Positions 1 to 10,692 are shown, counted from the stretch's first letter. The stretch is 64,000 nucleotides of DNA from Cordylochernes scorpioides (GCA_030710605.1 CP092869.1:15749502-15813501); one strand, 5' to 3'. Notes: generated by a model not told the origin, from the sequence alone. A program made the numbers and translations.

Positions 1-14
1 TTATTTATGTTCTT

Positions 15-157
15 TGCCGGTCCCAAGCCCGGATGAAAAAGGAGATGGGGGAGCAGTAACAAGCTCACTAAAAAACCTGGGCTCAGCTGGCCTGGCTGAT
101 AGTACCCTGTAAGGGCTCCAGGGATACAGGATGAGCAGCGTTTGTACTCCATGTTAA
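15..157 (-). repeat. R1 dispersed repeat, partial copy
   Basis: 3' portion of a dispersed repeat seen about ten times in this window. The complete form, read 5' to 3', begins TTCTTTCTTATCTCCACTC and ends near GGGACCGGCAAAGGCGGAG, roughly 350 bp. This copy stops at the CTCCATGTTA segment and the rest is missing. No poly(A) tail or RNA polymerase III boxes were recognised, so SINE or LINE 3' end cannot be decided. Short ORFs across it are not conserved as protein. Confidence 0.7.
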
Positions 158-1303
158 AAGAAACTCATCTCCAGAAACCCGTTTAATTTATCAACATGAA
201 AAACTAGACATAGAAAGATATAAAATCACAACAGTTTTGCCAGTATAAGATGATCCTTAAACCACACATAGTAAAGGGGAAAATCACATAGTTTTACTCT
301 ATAACAAAACAGGAGCTTTGTCCATAGGGAAAATGGTCAAAATATATTGGGTACACAAAAATGACTCCGCAAATTTTTTAAATTCATTATAAATTTGCAT
401 AAACTTTACATAAACTGGCAAGTCTTACTCCACCCACCATACTCTCCAGATATCGCTCTTTTTTTTTTTTTAATTATGAAATCTATAAACTATCCAAAAT
501 GAGAATGTTGTATCTAACAATGGTAATTTTTTTTTAAATGTGTCTAGAATCATTTTGTTTCAATTTCATTAGATTTTCTAACTAGAAAAAAAAAAAAAAA
601 AAAAACGCAGACGTACTTTTGAACCAAATAGAAAAATTTTAAGTACTATCTTTTTTTTAACAATTTAATAACAGCAATATCAACAACAACTAGAATTTTA
701 TTATTTTTTTTAATATTTTATCTCAATAACAATGGTAAATAACTAAAAAAAACTTAAAAAGCAAAGGCACGTGACTATAAGAGGTAACAATAGAAAGTAA
801 TAAAAAAAACATTCATATAACAATAAAAAAAAATAAGTTTAAAAGTGAATAGAATCAAGATTTGGTAACAATAGAAAGAATGAAAAATTTTATAAGAAAA
901 TAAAAGAAAAATCAAAGGCTTTAAATTTTAAAATGGCATAGCAACTTTCTTACTCAAGACTTTATGTAGAAGACTATGCAACTTGATAAAGGCTTTTGTG
1001 TATGTAAATAAGATGGAAATATTTTGATCAAATTGTCATCCTTCTTATATTCTTAGTAGTAATAAAGTAGTAATATCCAGTGAGATTAAAATTACATTTT
1101 TGGGCTACATACATTTTTATGAAATAAATAAACATCCCTAACTTTACAAACCTTGCTACCATGATGAATAGGGCTCTCTCTATAATTTTCCCATTGCAGC
1201 AAGATTGGCTGAAATATAAACAACAATGACAAAAGAACCAGCCAGGATTTGAACCTGCAATCTTCATATTTGGTAATCAGGATTACAACTACAGTACATT
1301 CAA
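158..1303. other. AT-rich intergenic DNA
   Basis: About 1.1 kb with poly-A and poly-T runs and no recognisable gene, RNA or complete mobile element. The short reading frames at the right end lie in the R1 repeat and its flank and are not credible genes. Confidence 0.6.
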
Positions 1304-1606
1304 CTCCGCCTTTGCCGGTCCCAAGCCCGGATGAAAAAGGAGGAGGGGGAGCAGTAACAAGCTCACTAAAAAAACCTGGGCTCAGCTGGTCCGGCTGATA
1401 GTACCCTGTAAGTGCTCCTAATCCAGGGATACAGGATGAGCAGCGTTTGTGCTCCATGTTAGGAGCGGCTGCACATGGCGTCTGTTCCTCATGTCAGAGG
1501 CGGCCATTTCTTTTGGAGCTAAGTCTGGCTGTACTGAGTAGTGCTCCCAGTCTTAATGACAAAGGCATACGCATTCTACTTCACCCAGTGTGGAGATAAG
1601 AAAGAA
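1304..1606 (-). repeat. R1 dispersed repeat, near complete
   Basis: Contains the GGTCCCAAGCCCGGATG and CATGTTAGGAGCGGCTGC segments typical of R1 and runs to the CTTATCTCC end. It marks the left edge of duplication unit 1. Overlapping ORFs are non-coding shadows. Confidence 0.75.
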
Positions 1607-1615
1607 GACAAGTTA

Positions 1616-1702
1616 GCAGTTCTCCTGTAATAGGACACCTCTCCCTAAAGGAAAATTTGGTTCTATAAATGGACATTATCCTTTAGCGAGAAGTTCTACT
1701 GT
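1616..1702. repeat. Decayed short MITE (AGTAGAACCTCC family)
   Basis: Diverged and shortened relative of the 163-bp TIR elements at 27500-27662 and 54458-54620. It keeps the 'GGACACCTCTCCCTAAAGG' block and a terminal GTTCTACTGT. The same copy sits at 9142-9237 in unit 2. Confidence 0.5.
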
Positions 1703-1814
1703 TCTTTCTATCCATCTGATCACAAAATTTTCAATCCTGCCAGGCTCGCATCGATATAGAGATATTATTTATTTAAAAATAAAAGAACCTTAAATGAAAT
1801 ATATGAAATTATAA

Positions 1815-1991
1815 TAGTTAAACCTATCTATAGCGCCCCCTCTTGGGACTCACCAAAATAGGATGATATAGAGAGGGGGTGCTATAGACAGGTCACCTTT
1901 AATGTAAATCGCATCGTACTACGTATTTAAAATCGAGCGCTATAGAGAGGGAGGCGTAATTTAGAGGGGGCGCTATAGACAGGTTTAACTG
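1815..1991. mobile_element. Small TIR element (MITE) with AGTTAAACC termini
   Basis: About 177-bp non-autonomous DNA element. The left end AGTTAAACCTATCTATAGCG pairs with the right end CTATAGACAGGTTTAACT, and flanking TA fits a Tc1/mariner/pogo-type target. Copies lie at 9341-9518 (unit 2) and, better preserved, at 50035-50181. No coding capacity. Confidence 0.75.
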
Positions 1992-2344
1992 TATATATAT
2001 TTAATTGTGTGTATTATTAATATAATATAGACATAATATATATAATAACAGTAGAACCTTACTATAATAAAAACACTTTATAACCAAAATTTTATACTGT
2101 TGCTATAACCACTGGTTAAAAAAAAAACACAAATGTGGCACTTTAAAAATCTTATAACAATGTTGCTGTGATTATAACAAAGTTTACTGTGTATGAGTAA
2201 ATGTATAAAACACTATATTCATGGCACAAAAATTGAGATTATGGATTTAACTTGTTAACAAGACTATCTACAAATGTTATATTGTAGGTTGTGTATACAG
2301 AGAAATGGCATCTTACAAACATCATCTTGGACAAAACTTAAGTT

Positions 2345-3200
2345 TTGCAGCATGTATATTGGGATTCAAACAATAACTCTGAAAGATACACTCATAGACA
2401 AAAGGAAGTTGTACCTTTGCAGCATGTATATTGGGATTCAGACAATAAGTCTGAAAGATACACTCATGGACAAAAGGAAGTTGTACCTTTCAGCATATAT
2501 ATTGGGATTCAGACAATAACCCTGAAAGATACACTCATGGACAAAACTTAAAGGAAGTTGTACCTTTGCAGCATGTATATTGGGATTCAGACAATAACTC
2601 TGAAAGATACACTCATGGGCAAAACTTAAAGGAAGTTGTACCTTTGCAGCATGTATATTGGGATTCAGACAATAACTCTGAAATATCCACTTATGGGAAA
2701 AACTTAAAGGAAGTTGTACCTTTGCAGCATGTATATTGGGATTCAGACAATAACTCTGAAAGATACACTCATAGACAAAAGGAAGTTGTACCTTTGCAGC
2801 ATGTATATTGGGATTCAGACAATAACTCTGAAAGATACACTCATAGACAAAAGGAAGTTGTACCTTTGCAGCATGTATATTGGGATTCAGACAATAACTC
2901 TGAAATATCCACTTATGGGAAAAACTTAAAGGAAGTTGTATCTTTCAGCATGTATATTGGGATTCAGACAATAAGTCTGAAATATACACTCATGGACAAA
3001 ACTTAAGGAAGTTGTACCTTTCAGCATGTATATTGGGATTCAGACAATAAGTCTGAAAGATCCACTTATGGGAAAAACTTAAAGAAAGTTGTACCTTTGC
3101 AGTATGTATATTGGGATTCAGACAATAACTCTGAAAGATACACTAATGGACAAAACTTAAGGAAGTTGTACCTTTCAGCATGTATATCGGGATTCAGACA
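2345..3200 (+). repeat. Minisatellite, 72-81-bp units, array 1
   Basis: About eleven head-to-tail units, each containing GCATGTATATTGGGATTCAG, an ACAATAACTCTGAAAGAT block and AGGAAGTTGTACC. Unit lengths are multiples of three, so several overlapping 70-150-codon frames stay open and repeat a tyrosine- and serine-rich motif. They have no start context and no homology that I recognise. The unit 2 array (9852-10470) is shorter. I regard this as satellite DNA rather than a repeat protein. Confidence 0.85.
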
Positions 3201-3423
3201 CAGTGACTTTTAATGAATACACACGAGATAACCAAGTGTGAACAAAATTGCCTATGTCTCCTAAAAAAGACTTTCTACTTCCTTAAGTCAATGAATGTAA
3301 TTAGTTACAAGATATAAATTGAGCTACAACATTTACTTTAAGAGATAAAGAACATGGCTATATACAAAACATTCATCTAAAAATTTGGTCCCTTTGAAAA
3401 GCCTAACAAATAATACTTGAGTA

Positions 3424-3725
3424 TGATCAGGCACAATTTGAATTATAGATTATAAACACAAGGTAATAAGACCAAATCCAAATAAATAAATAGTGTGTGA
3501 CGTTTCAGTAACAGCGTTGTTACCATCTTCAGACAAAAAAGTACTGAATGAGAAATTTTACCACAGCATGTTTTTTAACTTGATAACAGTAACTTTTTAA
3601 AAACATGCTGTGGTAAAATTTCTCATTCAGTACTTTTGTCTGAATATGGTAACAATACTGTTACCGAAACGTCACATACTATTTATTTATTTATTTGGAT
3701 TTGGTCTTATTACCTTATGTTTAAT
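3424..3725. repeat. Family A palindromic repeat (Penelope-like end), full copy
   Basis: Near-perfect inverted repeat about 300 bp long. The left arm begins CACAATTTG...GATTATAAACACAAGG and carries GGTAATAAGACCAAATCC. The right arm is its reverse complement and includes the CTGAANA-GGTAACA...TGTTACC-GAAAC block discussed in the findings. The loop lies near 3588. This is the most complete form of a repeat present more than 25 times here, mostly as half arms or short hairpins. Confidence 0.8.
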
Positions 3726-4015
3726 ACTTGAGCATGTCCTTTGGTGAGGTAGAAGGTCAAAAAATATATATATATTTTTTTTTTAAAGTGGAATCTAACA
3801 CACAGCTACAGGGGAAAAAAATAATTTGTAAAAGAAAAAAAGGTAGAGATTTAAAAATTTTTAAAAAAGATTAAAAAATGAGGTATATATAAAGGATCAT
3901 AAAGGTATTAAAAAATATGGATTGACACTCAATGGGTAACAAGACCATACAGTAAACTAGGTAGGGTTACCAAAAATGGGGAAGTTTATACAAGCAGGAA
4001 CTTTTCATTTAATGA

Positions 4016-4165
4016 TAAGGCACAATTTGGATTATAGATTATAAACACAAGGTAATAAGACCAAAATAAGTCTGGCTGCTACTCAGTAGTGCTCCCAGTC
4101 TTAATGACAAAGGCATTCTACTTCACCCAGTTGGAAATAAGAAAGAAGAAGACATTGGTATAATT
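4016..4165. repeat. Family A fragment joined to R1 fragment
   Basis: 4016-4068 is a left arm of family A (GGATTATAGATTATAAACAC). It is followed at about 4070-4165 by an inner piece of R1 containing GTGCTCCCAGTCTTAATGAC. The junction is unique to duplication unit 1. Confidence 0.65.
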
Positions 4166-4249
4166 TGTCCATTTGATCTTGTTATCTTTGGATGAACAAT
4201 GATATATGGCAAGTTTTTTTTTTGGAGGATTAAGAAGTTTTCATACCAG

Positions 4250-4372
4250 TGATAAAGCACAATTTGGATTATAGATTATAATACAAGAAAATATGGTGAT
4301 ATAATGATGGTAACAATGCTGTTGCAGAAACGTCACACACTAATAAATTATTTGGATTCTTGTAAGTTCAAT
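4250..4372. repeat. Family A, internally deleted copy
   Basis: The left arm to GGATTATAGATTATAA joins directly to a right-arm segment with GATGGTAACAATGCTGTTGC and GAAACGTCACACACTA. No coding capacity. Confidence 0.65.
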
Positions 4373-4554
4373 ACCAGTTTGCACACAACACACAGTGTGT
4401 TTCGCATGCTCTCTTTCTTTTTTATATTTCAAATAAAAATAATTCCCAACAACTTTATTTCCCTCGTAGTGAGAACTTATTTTTTTAAAGAAAAAAAAAA
4501 AATTGTGCAACAAATGATCTCCTTTATACTAAAATAGTCAATTAATTAGAAAGT

Positions 4555-4735
4555 ATCGAAAAGATAGAGGTTGCCTGGCCGGCATTCATATTTATATAAA
4601 AAATAGACACTTCGGCCAGTTGGAGTTTTTTTATTTTCTCAACGTTTCGACAAAAATCTTTTGTCTTCGTCAGGAGAAGTAAATAAAAATAAAGCATTTG
4701 GCAAGGCGTAAGAGGGTGTCCTTGAAAAAAAAATT
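4555..4735 (-). repeat. Family B repeat with hammerhead-like core
   Basis: On the minus strand the core reads CTGACGA, then a hairpin GACAAAAG/CTTTTTGTC-like stem, then GAAACG, followed by a stretch ending CTGGCCGAAGTG. The same family forms a full palindrome at 53030-53310 and a second copy lies at 60530-60710. Sequence outside the core is unlike family A. Confidence 0.65.
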
Positions 4736-4862
4736 AATGCCAATTATGATTTAAGTCCTGATTAATTAGAGATTGTGCTTTTTAATGAGAATTTCTAAGA
4801 GATAAAAATAGAATTTCTTTATAAAATATACCATGGGTAATTTCCAAGATAATAGTAACAAT

Positions 4863-4945
4863 ATAAACACAAGGTAATAAGACCAAATAAATAATGTGTA
4901 CACACACCCTATTTATTTGGATTTGGTCTTATTACCTTATCTGTA
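4863..4945. repeat. Family A minimal hairpin
   Basis: Only the two outer arms remain: AAACACAAGGTAATAAGACC and its complement GGTCTTATTACCTTA, separated by a few bases. Confidence 0.65.
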
Positions 4946-5931
4946 TAACCATTGTTATTTATAAATAAACATCTCGTTTATCTTAATTAAACATCATAAT
5001 CATCACTACCATGACAATATTCTATAATTCTACAATGGCAAAGAACACTGCCAGTTTGATTTCCCTGGGGCAGAGGCAACAATATATACAGAGATTTGGA
5101 AGTCCAAGATTCTATCACATTGCATGCTTAAGTAACAAGACCAACTTTTTTAAAATAGTAAAAATATATATATTTGCATAATTCTAAATCTGCATTATAA
5201 AGTGGCTCGAAATTTTTTTTTATCTGAAATTTAGGAGAAATCAGAGACACAATGATAAAATATTACAATTCCGATATTAAGAAAAATTTTAGAAATTTGT
5301 TGAATATATATATATATAAAGATTTTTTTTTAAATAAAACTTTTTGTGTAGTTTTGCTTGTATATATATATATATGTAAATAGAAGCATAGGGCACCTCT
5401 CCTGTAAAAATAAACGTCAAATTTTGAAGCTTATTTTGAGGGGAGAGGTGCCTTATGCTTGTATGGATCACTTTCTTCCCGAAACATCTCTCATCTATCT
5501 ATATATAAATAAATGTCACCACTTCAATTTTTCAAAGCAGGTCTATAAAACTGTTGTTTCTTATCCCCTTGTGTAAAAATTACATGAATTCCATAAGTTT
5601 ATGCTCCTGGAGCTGACCTCATGGAATGGGATGTAGGGGTACAGCTTTCATTGATCATGGTACCATGATCCAGACACACTTTGGTGAAAGTCTGACTTTG
5701 CCTGTAATTTGAGGCCGTTCCTATAATGAAAGCAGATGCCACAAATAGTCTATAAAACTAAAGTGGTAATATTTATTTACTACAGATACCTACTGTGTTA
5801 GCAGTAAAAAAAATCATTTTTAAACATGAAAGTCGAAAAAGGAAACCCAATTTGATACTTTGAAAAAAAAGGGGGGGGGGGGGGAGGGGGACAAAGGGAG
5901 GATGCGCAGGATAAGTTGGTGATAAGGAACA

Positions 5932-6012
5932 ATTTGGATTATAGATTATAAACACAAGGTAATAAGACCAAATCACACTATTTATTTGGATTTGGTCTTA
6001 TTACCTTGTGAG
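5932..6012. repeat. Family A minimal hairpin
   Basis: Outer-arm-only hairpin with GATTATAAACACAAGGTAAT and ATTTGGTCTTATTACC-type complement. The equivalent in unit 2 is at 12705-12795 and in the third copy at 61110-61198. Confidence 0.65.
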
Positions 6013-6261
6013 GATAAGTTGGTAAAATGGGGAAGAATACATCCCCTCTGGTCAAACAAGTGGAAGTTGCTGATAGCACCAGCTATCGTGAGATCTACTT
6101 GGAAGAGGCCATTTGAGCAGCTGGCTTCTTGTTGTAGATCTTCAGATGTGGGGAAGAGAGATGTCTAGTTAAAAAGTTGGTGAGTCCTGAACAAACATTT
6201 GATTGATGGAACATATTTAGAGTATATGGTAAGACACACAATTTGGATTATAGATTATGAT

Positions 6262-6666
6262 ACAATATAATGCGGCTTATGATTGTAAAACGACATTGGA
6301 AAATATCCTGCATGAGTTTCTTTTAAATGAAAAGTCGAAATTTATTTTTAAGGAGAAATAACGACTATTTCTAACCTTAGAGGTGTGGTATGAAAGGATG
6401 AATTGTGAAGAGTAATGATAAAATATGGAAAAATATGTCTAGTGTAGCCTAGTGGACATGGCATCTGCCCGGTAAGCGGAACACTGTGGGTTTGATCCCA
6501 TTCCTGGACACTTTTATTTTTCCATTTATCATTACTCTTTACAATTCATCCATTCATACCTCATCTCTAAGGTTAGAAATAGTTGTTATTTCTCCTTAAA
6601 AATAAATTTCGATTTCTCATTTAAAAGAAACTCGTGCAGGATATTTTCCAATGTCGATTTACAATT
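6262..6666. repeat. Foldback element with tRNA-like centre, copy 1
   Basis: Two inverted arms of about 170 bp, each containing AATAAATTT, TTCTAACCTTAGAG and the ACGACATTGGAAAATATCC block or its complement, flank a ~75-bp tRNA-like sequence at 6437-6510. The left arm contains TTCTTTTAAATG at about 6316, the empty equivalent of the piggyBac target at 61505/63755. No protein coding potential. Confidence 0.75.
6437..6510 (+). tRNA. tRNA-like sequence (Thr-like anticodon GGT), probable pseudogene
   Basis: A cloverleaf can be drawn: acceptor GTCYAGT/CCTGGAC, D arm GCC...GGC, anticodon stem TCTGC/GCGGA with 7-base loop CCGGTAA, T arm GTGGGTTTGATCCCAT. The anticodon would be GGT (Thr), but position 33 is C rather than the invariant T. 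Thr-GGT is also not the usual eukaryotic nuclear species. It lies at the apex of a foldback repeat in at least five copies, so a retained tRNA-derived module is likelier than a working gene. Confidence 0.45.
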
Positions 6667-6954
6667 ATAGATTATAAACACAAGGTAATAAGATACAAGG
6701 TATAATAATTTTAACCTAAAAGAAACAAAGATACTAGATTATAAGAAAAAATATTTTAAGAGACAATTTAAAGAAGCATTTTTCATTCAAAAGAAATGTG
6801 CTACAATTAACAGAATGGAAGAAAGAGGAAATATAAATGATATTTATAGATATGTTTTTAATTATATCTAAAAAAAAAGTAGTTTTTTTTTTTTTTCACT
6901 TTTAATTCTAAGAATAATATTCTGTTTCTCAGAAAACTATCTTCTTCTTATCTG

Positions 6955-7105
6955 TTATCTTGTTTACACACTTGATAACAGTAACTATTTAAAAACATGC
7001 TGTGGTAAAATTTCTCATTCAGTACTTTTGTCTGAAGATGGTAACAACGCTGTTACATAAACGCCACACACTATTTATTTATTTGGATTTGTTCTTATTA
7101 CTTTG
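6955..7105. repeat. Family A right arm
   Basis: Contains ACATGCTGTGGTAAAATTTC, CTGAAGA, GGTAACAACGCTGTTAC and GGATTTG-TCTTATTAC. The GAAA of the core has decayed to TAAA. The unit 2 equivalent is at 13762-13910. Confidence 0.65.
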
Positions 7106-7299
7106 TTTATATTTAGAGTATACAATATACATTTGAAGATGAAGGTGATTTTTGCTCTTTTTCAATATCTTTCAACAATAAAACAGTTGAAACCCTTCCA
7201 TAAAAACATCATTTGGAGGAGGGGGGGGGAACAGGATTATTTTGTTGCTATATAGCCACAATTGAAACAGTTGGGAGTTAAAAAAAACTTGGAATTATA

Positions 7300-7525
7300 A
7301 ACAATGATAAACAAAATTTGGATTATATATTATAAGAAAATAAACACCCAATCCAAAATAAATTAATTGTGTGTGACCTTTCGGTAACAAAGTTATGTTA
7401 CCATCATCAGACAAACCATTTTTTTTAAAGTCTTTTGTCTGATGATGGTAACAACCCTGTTATAAAAACGTCAAACACTATTAATTTATTTTGGATTAGG
7501 TCTTATTTTCTTTTAGAATTATAAC
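7300..7525. repeat. Family A palindrome, variant with CTGATGA
   Basis: Both arms present. The right arm reads CTGATGA-TGGTAACAACCCTGTTA with a decayed GAAA. The unit 2 equivalent is at 14094-14270. Ends are GGATTA(G)GTCTTATTTTC rather than the TTACC form, defining a second subfamily. Confidence 0.65.
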
Positions 7526-7890
7526 AAGTTTCGATTTTTCGTTCAAAAGAAACACATGCGGGATAATTTTCAAATGTCGTTCTACAATCACAAGCCGCAT
7601 TATATTGTATTATAAATTACATTATATATTATTTACTAACGGAAAAATATGTCCAGGGTAGCCTAGTGGACATGGAATTTGGCTGGTAAGCAGAACACTG
7701 TGGGTTTGATTCCCATTACTGAACACTTTTATTTTTCAATTTATCATTACTCTTCACAATTCATCCTTTCATACCTCATCCCTAAGGTTAGAAATAATCG
7801 TTATTTCACCTTAAAATAAATTTTGATTTTTCATTCAAAAGAAACACATGCGAGATAATTTTCAAATGTCGTTTTACAATTATAACGAGG
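7526..7890. repeat. tRNA-foldback element, variant
   Basis: Related to 6262-6666 but with rearranged left side. Blocks AAGAAACACATGCGGGATAA and ATTTTCAAATGTCG occur on both sides, with a tRNA-like segment at 7651-7725 whose anticodon region is degenerate. Unit 2 equivalent 14283-14645. Confidence 0.6.
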
Positions 7891-8240
7891 TTCCACTACC
7901 TCATTATCTCTATTCCTCAAATCATATGAAAAAGCTTCCATTAGCACAGAGGAAGTTTTCAGGTAAATATCTTACTGATACCCAACACGCTGAAAGTGAT
8001 AGGTGCTTATAGACCTTGAAATGGCCTTCTCCTTTAACAGATGGTGAAAATTTGATGGAAGATCTCCAATAACCCGGTTGAAAGGAGTCAAAGACACAAC
8101 CAGAAGGTGTGCGAGCTGAAAGTGATGGTTACCAATAGATCAAATTGGAAAATATTTGTCCATATAGTCACCAAAAGTTGAATTTGATGCACTAACAACA
8201 CCAACCATTCTATTGGTAATAACCAACCATTACTGAGAAC

Positions 8241-8325
8241 GTTCATAAACACAAGGTAATAAGACCAAATCCAAAAGGTCCAAATCCATTTGGATTTGGT
8301 CTTATTACTTTGTGTTTATAATCTA
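8241..8325. repeat. Family A hairpin split by a Helitron
   Basis: Hairpin with AAACACAAGGTAATAAGACC and its complement. Its right end (AATCTA) is followed by the Helitron at 8326, and the remainder TAATCCAAATTGTGCC resumes at about 8632, so the Helitron sits between A and T in this repeat. Confidence 0.7.
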
Positions 8326-8632
8326 CTAGCCGAATGACCCAGGCAACGCCCTGGGTTTACCCGATTAAATGCTTTTATTCAAATACTATTTGTTACATTT
8401 ATAAATTGGCGCCGTGGATGTTATTCTTGTATAATATATAAATGAGTTTTAAAAATTGTAAAAAAAAAAAAAATGCATCGGCCGGGAATCGAACCCGGGG
8501 CGCCCGCTTGGCAGGCGAGCATTCTACCACTGAACCAAAAGCAAACGGTGACAGAATTAAGAACGCATGATGATGATAACTGTATATTATCCGTGACAGA
8601 GGCCACGACAGACGGTCGTGACTATATATATT
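8326..8632 (-). mobile_element. Non-autonomous Helitron with tRNA-Gly fragment, copy 1
   Basis: On the minus strand the 3' end has the Helitron layout: a GC-rich hairpin (CCAGGGCGTTGCCTGGG) about ten bases before a terminal CTAG, next to a target T. There is no target duplication; the host family A sequence continues across an A|T junction. The left terminus is AT-rich without a convincing TC. It carries a 3' tRNA-Gly segment and no Rep/helicase. The copy at 15085-15392 is the duplicated one; related elements are at 23382-23752 and 47603-48031. Confidence 0.65.
8475..8537 (-). pseudogene. tRNA-Gly(GCC) fragment inside Helitron
   Basis: On the minus strand, TGGTTCAGTGGTAGAATGCT, the anticodon arm with GCC, and CCCGGGTTCGATTCCCGG plus GCATCGG-type 3' acceptor strand match tRNA-Gly(GCC) almost perfectly. 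The 5' acceptor strand GCATCGG is missing: the bases before TGGTTCAG read TTTGCTTT. It therefore cannot close the acceptor stem. Box A and Box B of the internal promoter are preserved. Confidence 0.75.
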
Positions 8633-8833
8633 AATAATCCAAATTGTGCCTTATTTAGAACGTTCATGTTTAGTGTCGACATTGTGAGGTTCTACTGTTC
8701 AGAAACAGAACGTGGGATGTTAAAAATTTGGTAAGGGGCAGCGGTAACTACAAGTCATGGTGAAATGTGAAGTGAACATCAGAATAACTCCTGTGTGCTC
8801 AATAATAGAATATGGTTTTAAAATATTGGTAAA

Positions 8834-9142
8834 CTCCACCTTTGCCGGTCCCAAGCCCGGATGAAAAAGGAGGAGGGGGAGCAGTAAAAAGCTCACTAAA
8901 AAACCTGGGCTCAGCTGGCCCAGCTGATAGTACCCTGTAAGGGCTCCAGGGATACAGGATGAGCAGCATTTGTACTCCATGTTAGGAGTGGCTGCACATG
9001 GCGTCTGTTCCTTATGTCAGAGACGGCCATTTCTTTTGGAGCTAAGTCGGCCTGCCACTGAGTAGTGCTCCCGGTCTTAATGACAAAGGCAGACACATTC
9101 TACTTCACCCAGTGTGGAGATAAGAAAGAAGAAGACAAGTTA
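8834..9142 (-). repeat. R1 dispersed repeat, complete
   Basis: Junction repeat between the two duplication units, virtually identical to 15592-15880. The overlapping 86-codon frame occurs identically at both places only because the DNA is duplicated. Confidence 0.75.
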
Positions 9143-9340
9143 GCAGTTCTCCTGTAATAGGACACCTCTCCTTAAAGGAAAATTTGGTTCTATAAATGGA
9201 CATTATTCTTTAGCGAGAAGTTCTAATGTTCTTTCTATCCATCTGATTACAAAATTTTCAATCCTGGCAGGCTCGCATCGATAGAGAGATATTATTTATT
9301 TAAAAATAAAAGAACCTTAAATGAAATATATGAAATTATA

Positions 9341-9518
9341 ATAGTTAAACTTATCTATAGCGCCCCCTCTTGGGACTCACCAAAATAGGATGATATAGAG
9401 AGGGGGTGCTATAGACAGGTCACTTTTAATGTAAATCGCATCGTACTACGTATTTAAAATCGAGCGCTATAGAGAGGGAGGCGTAATTTAGAGGGAGCGC
9501 TATAGACAGGTTTAACTG
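9341..9518. mobile_element. Small TIR element (AGTTAAACC), unit 2 copy
   Basis: Paralogue of 1815-1991 with the same termini (AGTTAAAC...GTTTAACT) and interior. Confidence 0.7.
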
Positions 9519-9851
9519 TATATATATTTAATTGTGTGTATTATTAATATAATATAGACATAATATATAATAACAGTAGAACCTTACTATAATAAAAACA
9601 CTTTATAACCAAAATTTTATACTGTTGCTATAACCACTGGTTAAAAAAAAAACACAAATGTGGCACTTTAAAAATCTTATAACAATGTTGCTGTGATTAT
9701 AACAAAGTTTACTGTGTATGAGTAAATGTATAAAACACTATATTCATGGCACAAAAATTAAGATTATGGATTTAACTTGTTAACAAGACTATCTACAAAT
9801 GTTATATTGTAGGTTGTGTATACAGAGAAATGGCATCTTACAAACATCATC

Positions 9852-10470
9852 TTGGACAAAACTTAAGGAAGTTGTACCTTTCAGCATGTATATTGGGATT
9901 CAGACAATAAGTCTGAAAGATACACTCATGGACAAAACTTAAAGGAAGTTTTACCTTTGCAGTATGTATATTGGGATTCAGACAATAAGTCTGAAAGATA
10001 CACTCATGGACAAAACTTAAGGAAGTTGTACCTTTCAACATGTATATTGGGATTCAGACAATAACTCTGAAAGATACACTCATGGACAAAACTTAAAGGA
10101 AGTTGTATCTTTCAGCATGTATATTGGGATTCCGACAAAAAGTCTGAAAGATCCACTCATGGGCAAAACTTAAAGGAAGTTGTACCTTTCAGCATGTATA
10201 TTGGGATTCAGACAATAAGTCTGAAAGATGCACTCATGGACAAAACTTAAAGGAAGTTGTACCTTTCAGCATGTATATTGGGATTCCGACAATAACTCTG
10301 AAAGATCCACTTATGGGAAAAACTTAAAGAAAGTTGTACCTTTGCAGTATGTATATTGGGATTCAGACAATAAGTCTGAAAGATCCACTTATGGGAAAAA
10401 CTTAAAGGAAGTTTTACCTTTGCAGTATGTATATTGGGATTCAGACAATAAGTCTGAAAGATATACACAG
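9852..10470 (+). repeat. Minisatellite, 72-81-bp units, array 2
   Basis: About eight units of the same repeat as 2345-3200, with more of the ACAATAAGTCTGAAAG variant. The copy-number difference between the arrays is the main length difference between the left halves of the two duplication units. Frames on both strands are repeat artefacts. Confidence 0.85.
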
Positions 10471-10692
10471 TGACTTTTAATGAATACACACAAGATAACC
10501 AAGTGTCAACAAAATTGCCTATGTCTCCTAAAAAAGACTTTCAACTTCCTTAAGTTTTGTTTATGAATGTAATTAGTTACAAGATATAAATTGAGCTACA
10601 ACATTTACTTTAAGAGATAAAGAACATGGCTATATACAAAACATTCATCTAAAAATTTGGTCCCTTTGAAAAGCCTAACAAATAATACTTGA

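Larger units (their letters stand above)
1304..8833 (+). repeat. Segmental tandem duplication, unit 1
   Basis: First of two head-to-tail copies of a ~7-kb segment. The order R1, MITEs, 72-81-bp minisatellite, palindromic family A, hairpin repeats, tRNA-foldback repeats, Helitron with tRNA-Gly piece is repeated from 8834 with only small differences. Differences seen: the minisatellite is longer here, 4060-4910 carries insertions absent from unit 2, and short indels occur throughout. Both units start at an R1 copy, and a third R1 copy closes unit 2, which fits unequal crossing-over between R1 repeats. Confidence 0.9.

Noticed and set aside
3424..3725. Active self-cleaving hammerhead within the family A palindrome
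   Set aside because: In the complete palindrome the left arm is simply the full complement, so the catalytic core would be duplex; no NUH strand follows. Reported only as hammerhead-like.
8475..8537. Functional tRNA-Gly gene
   Set aside because: The 5' acceptor strand is absent, so no acceptor stem can form; it sits inside a Helitron.
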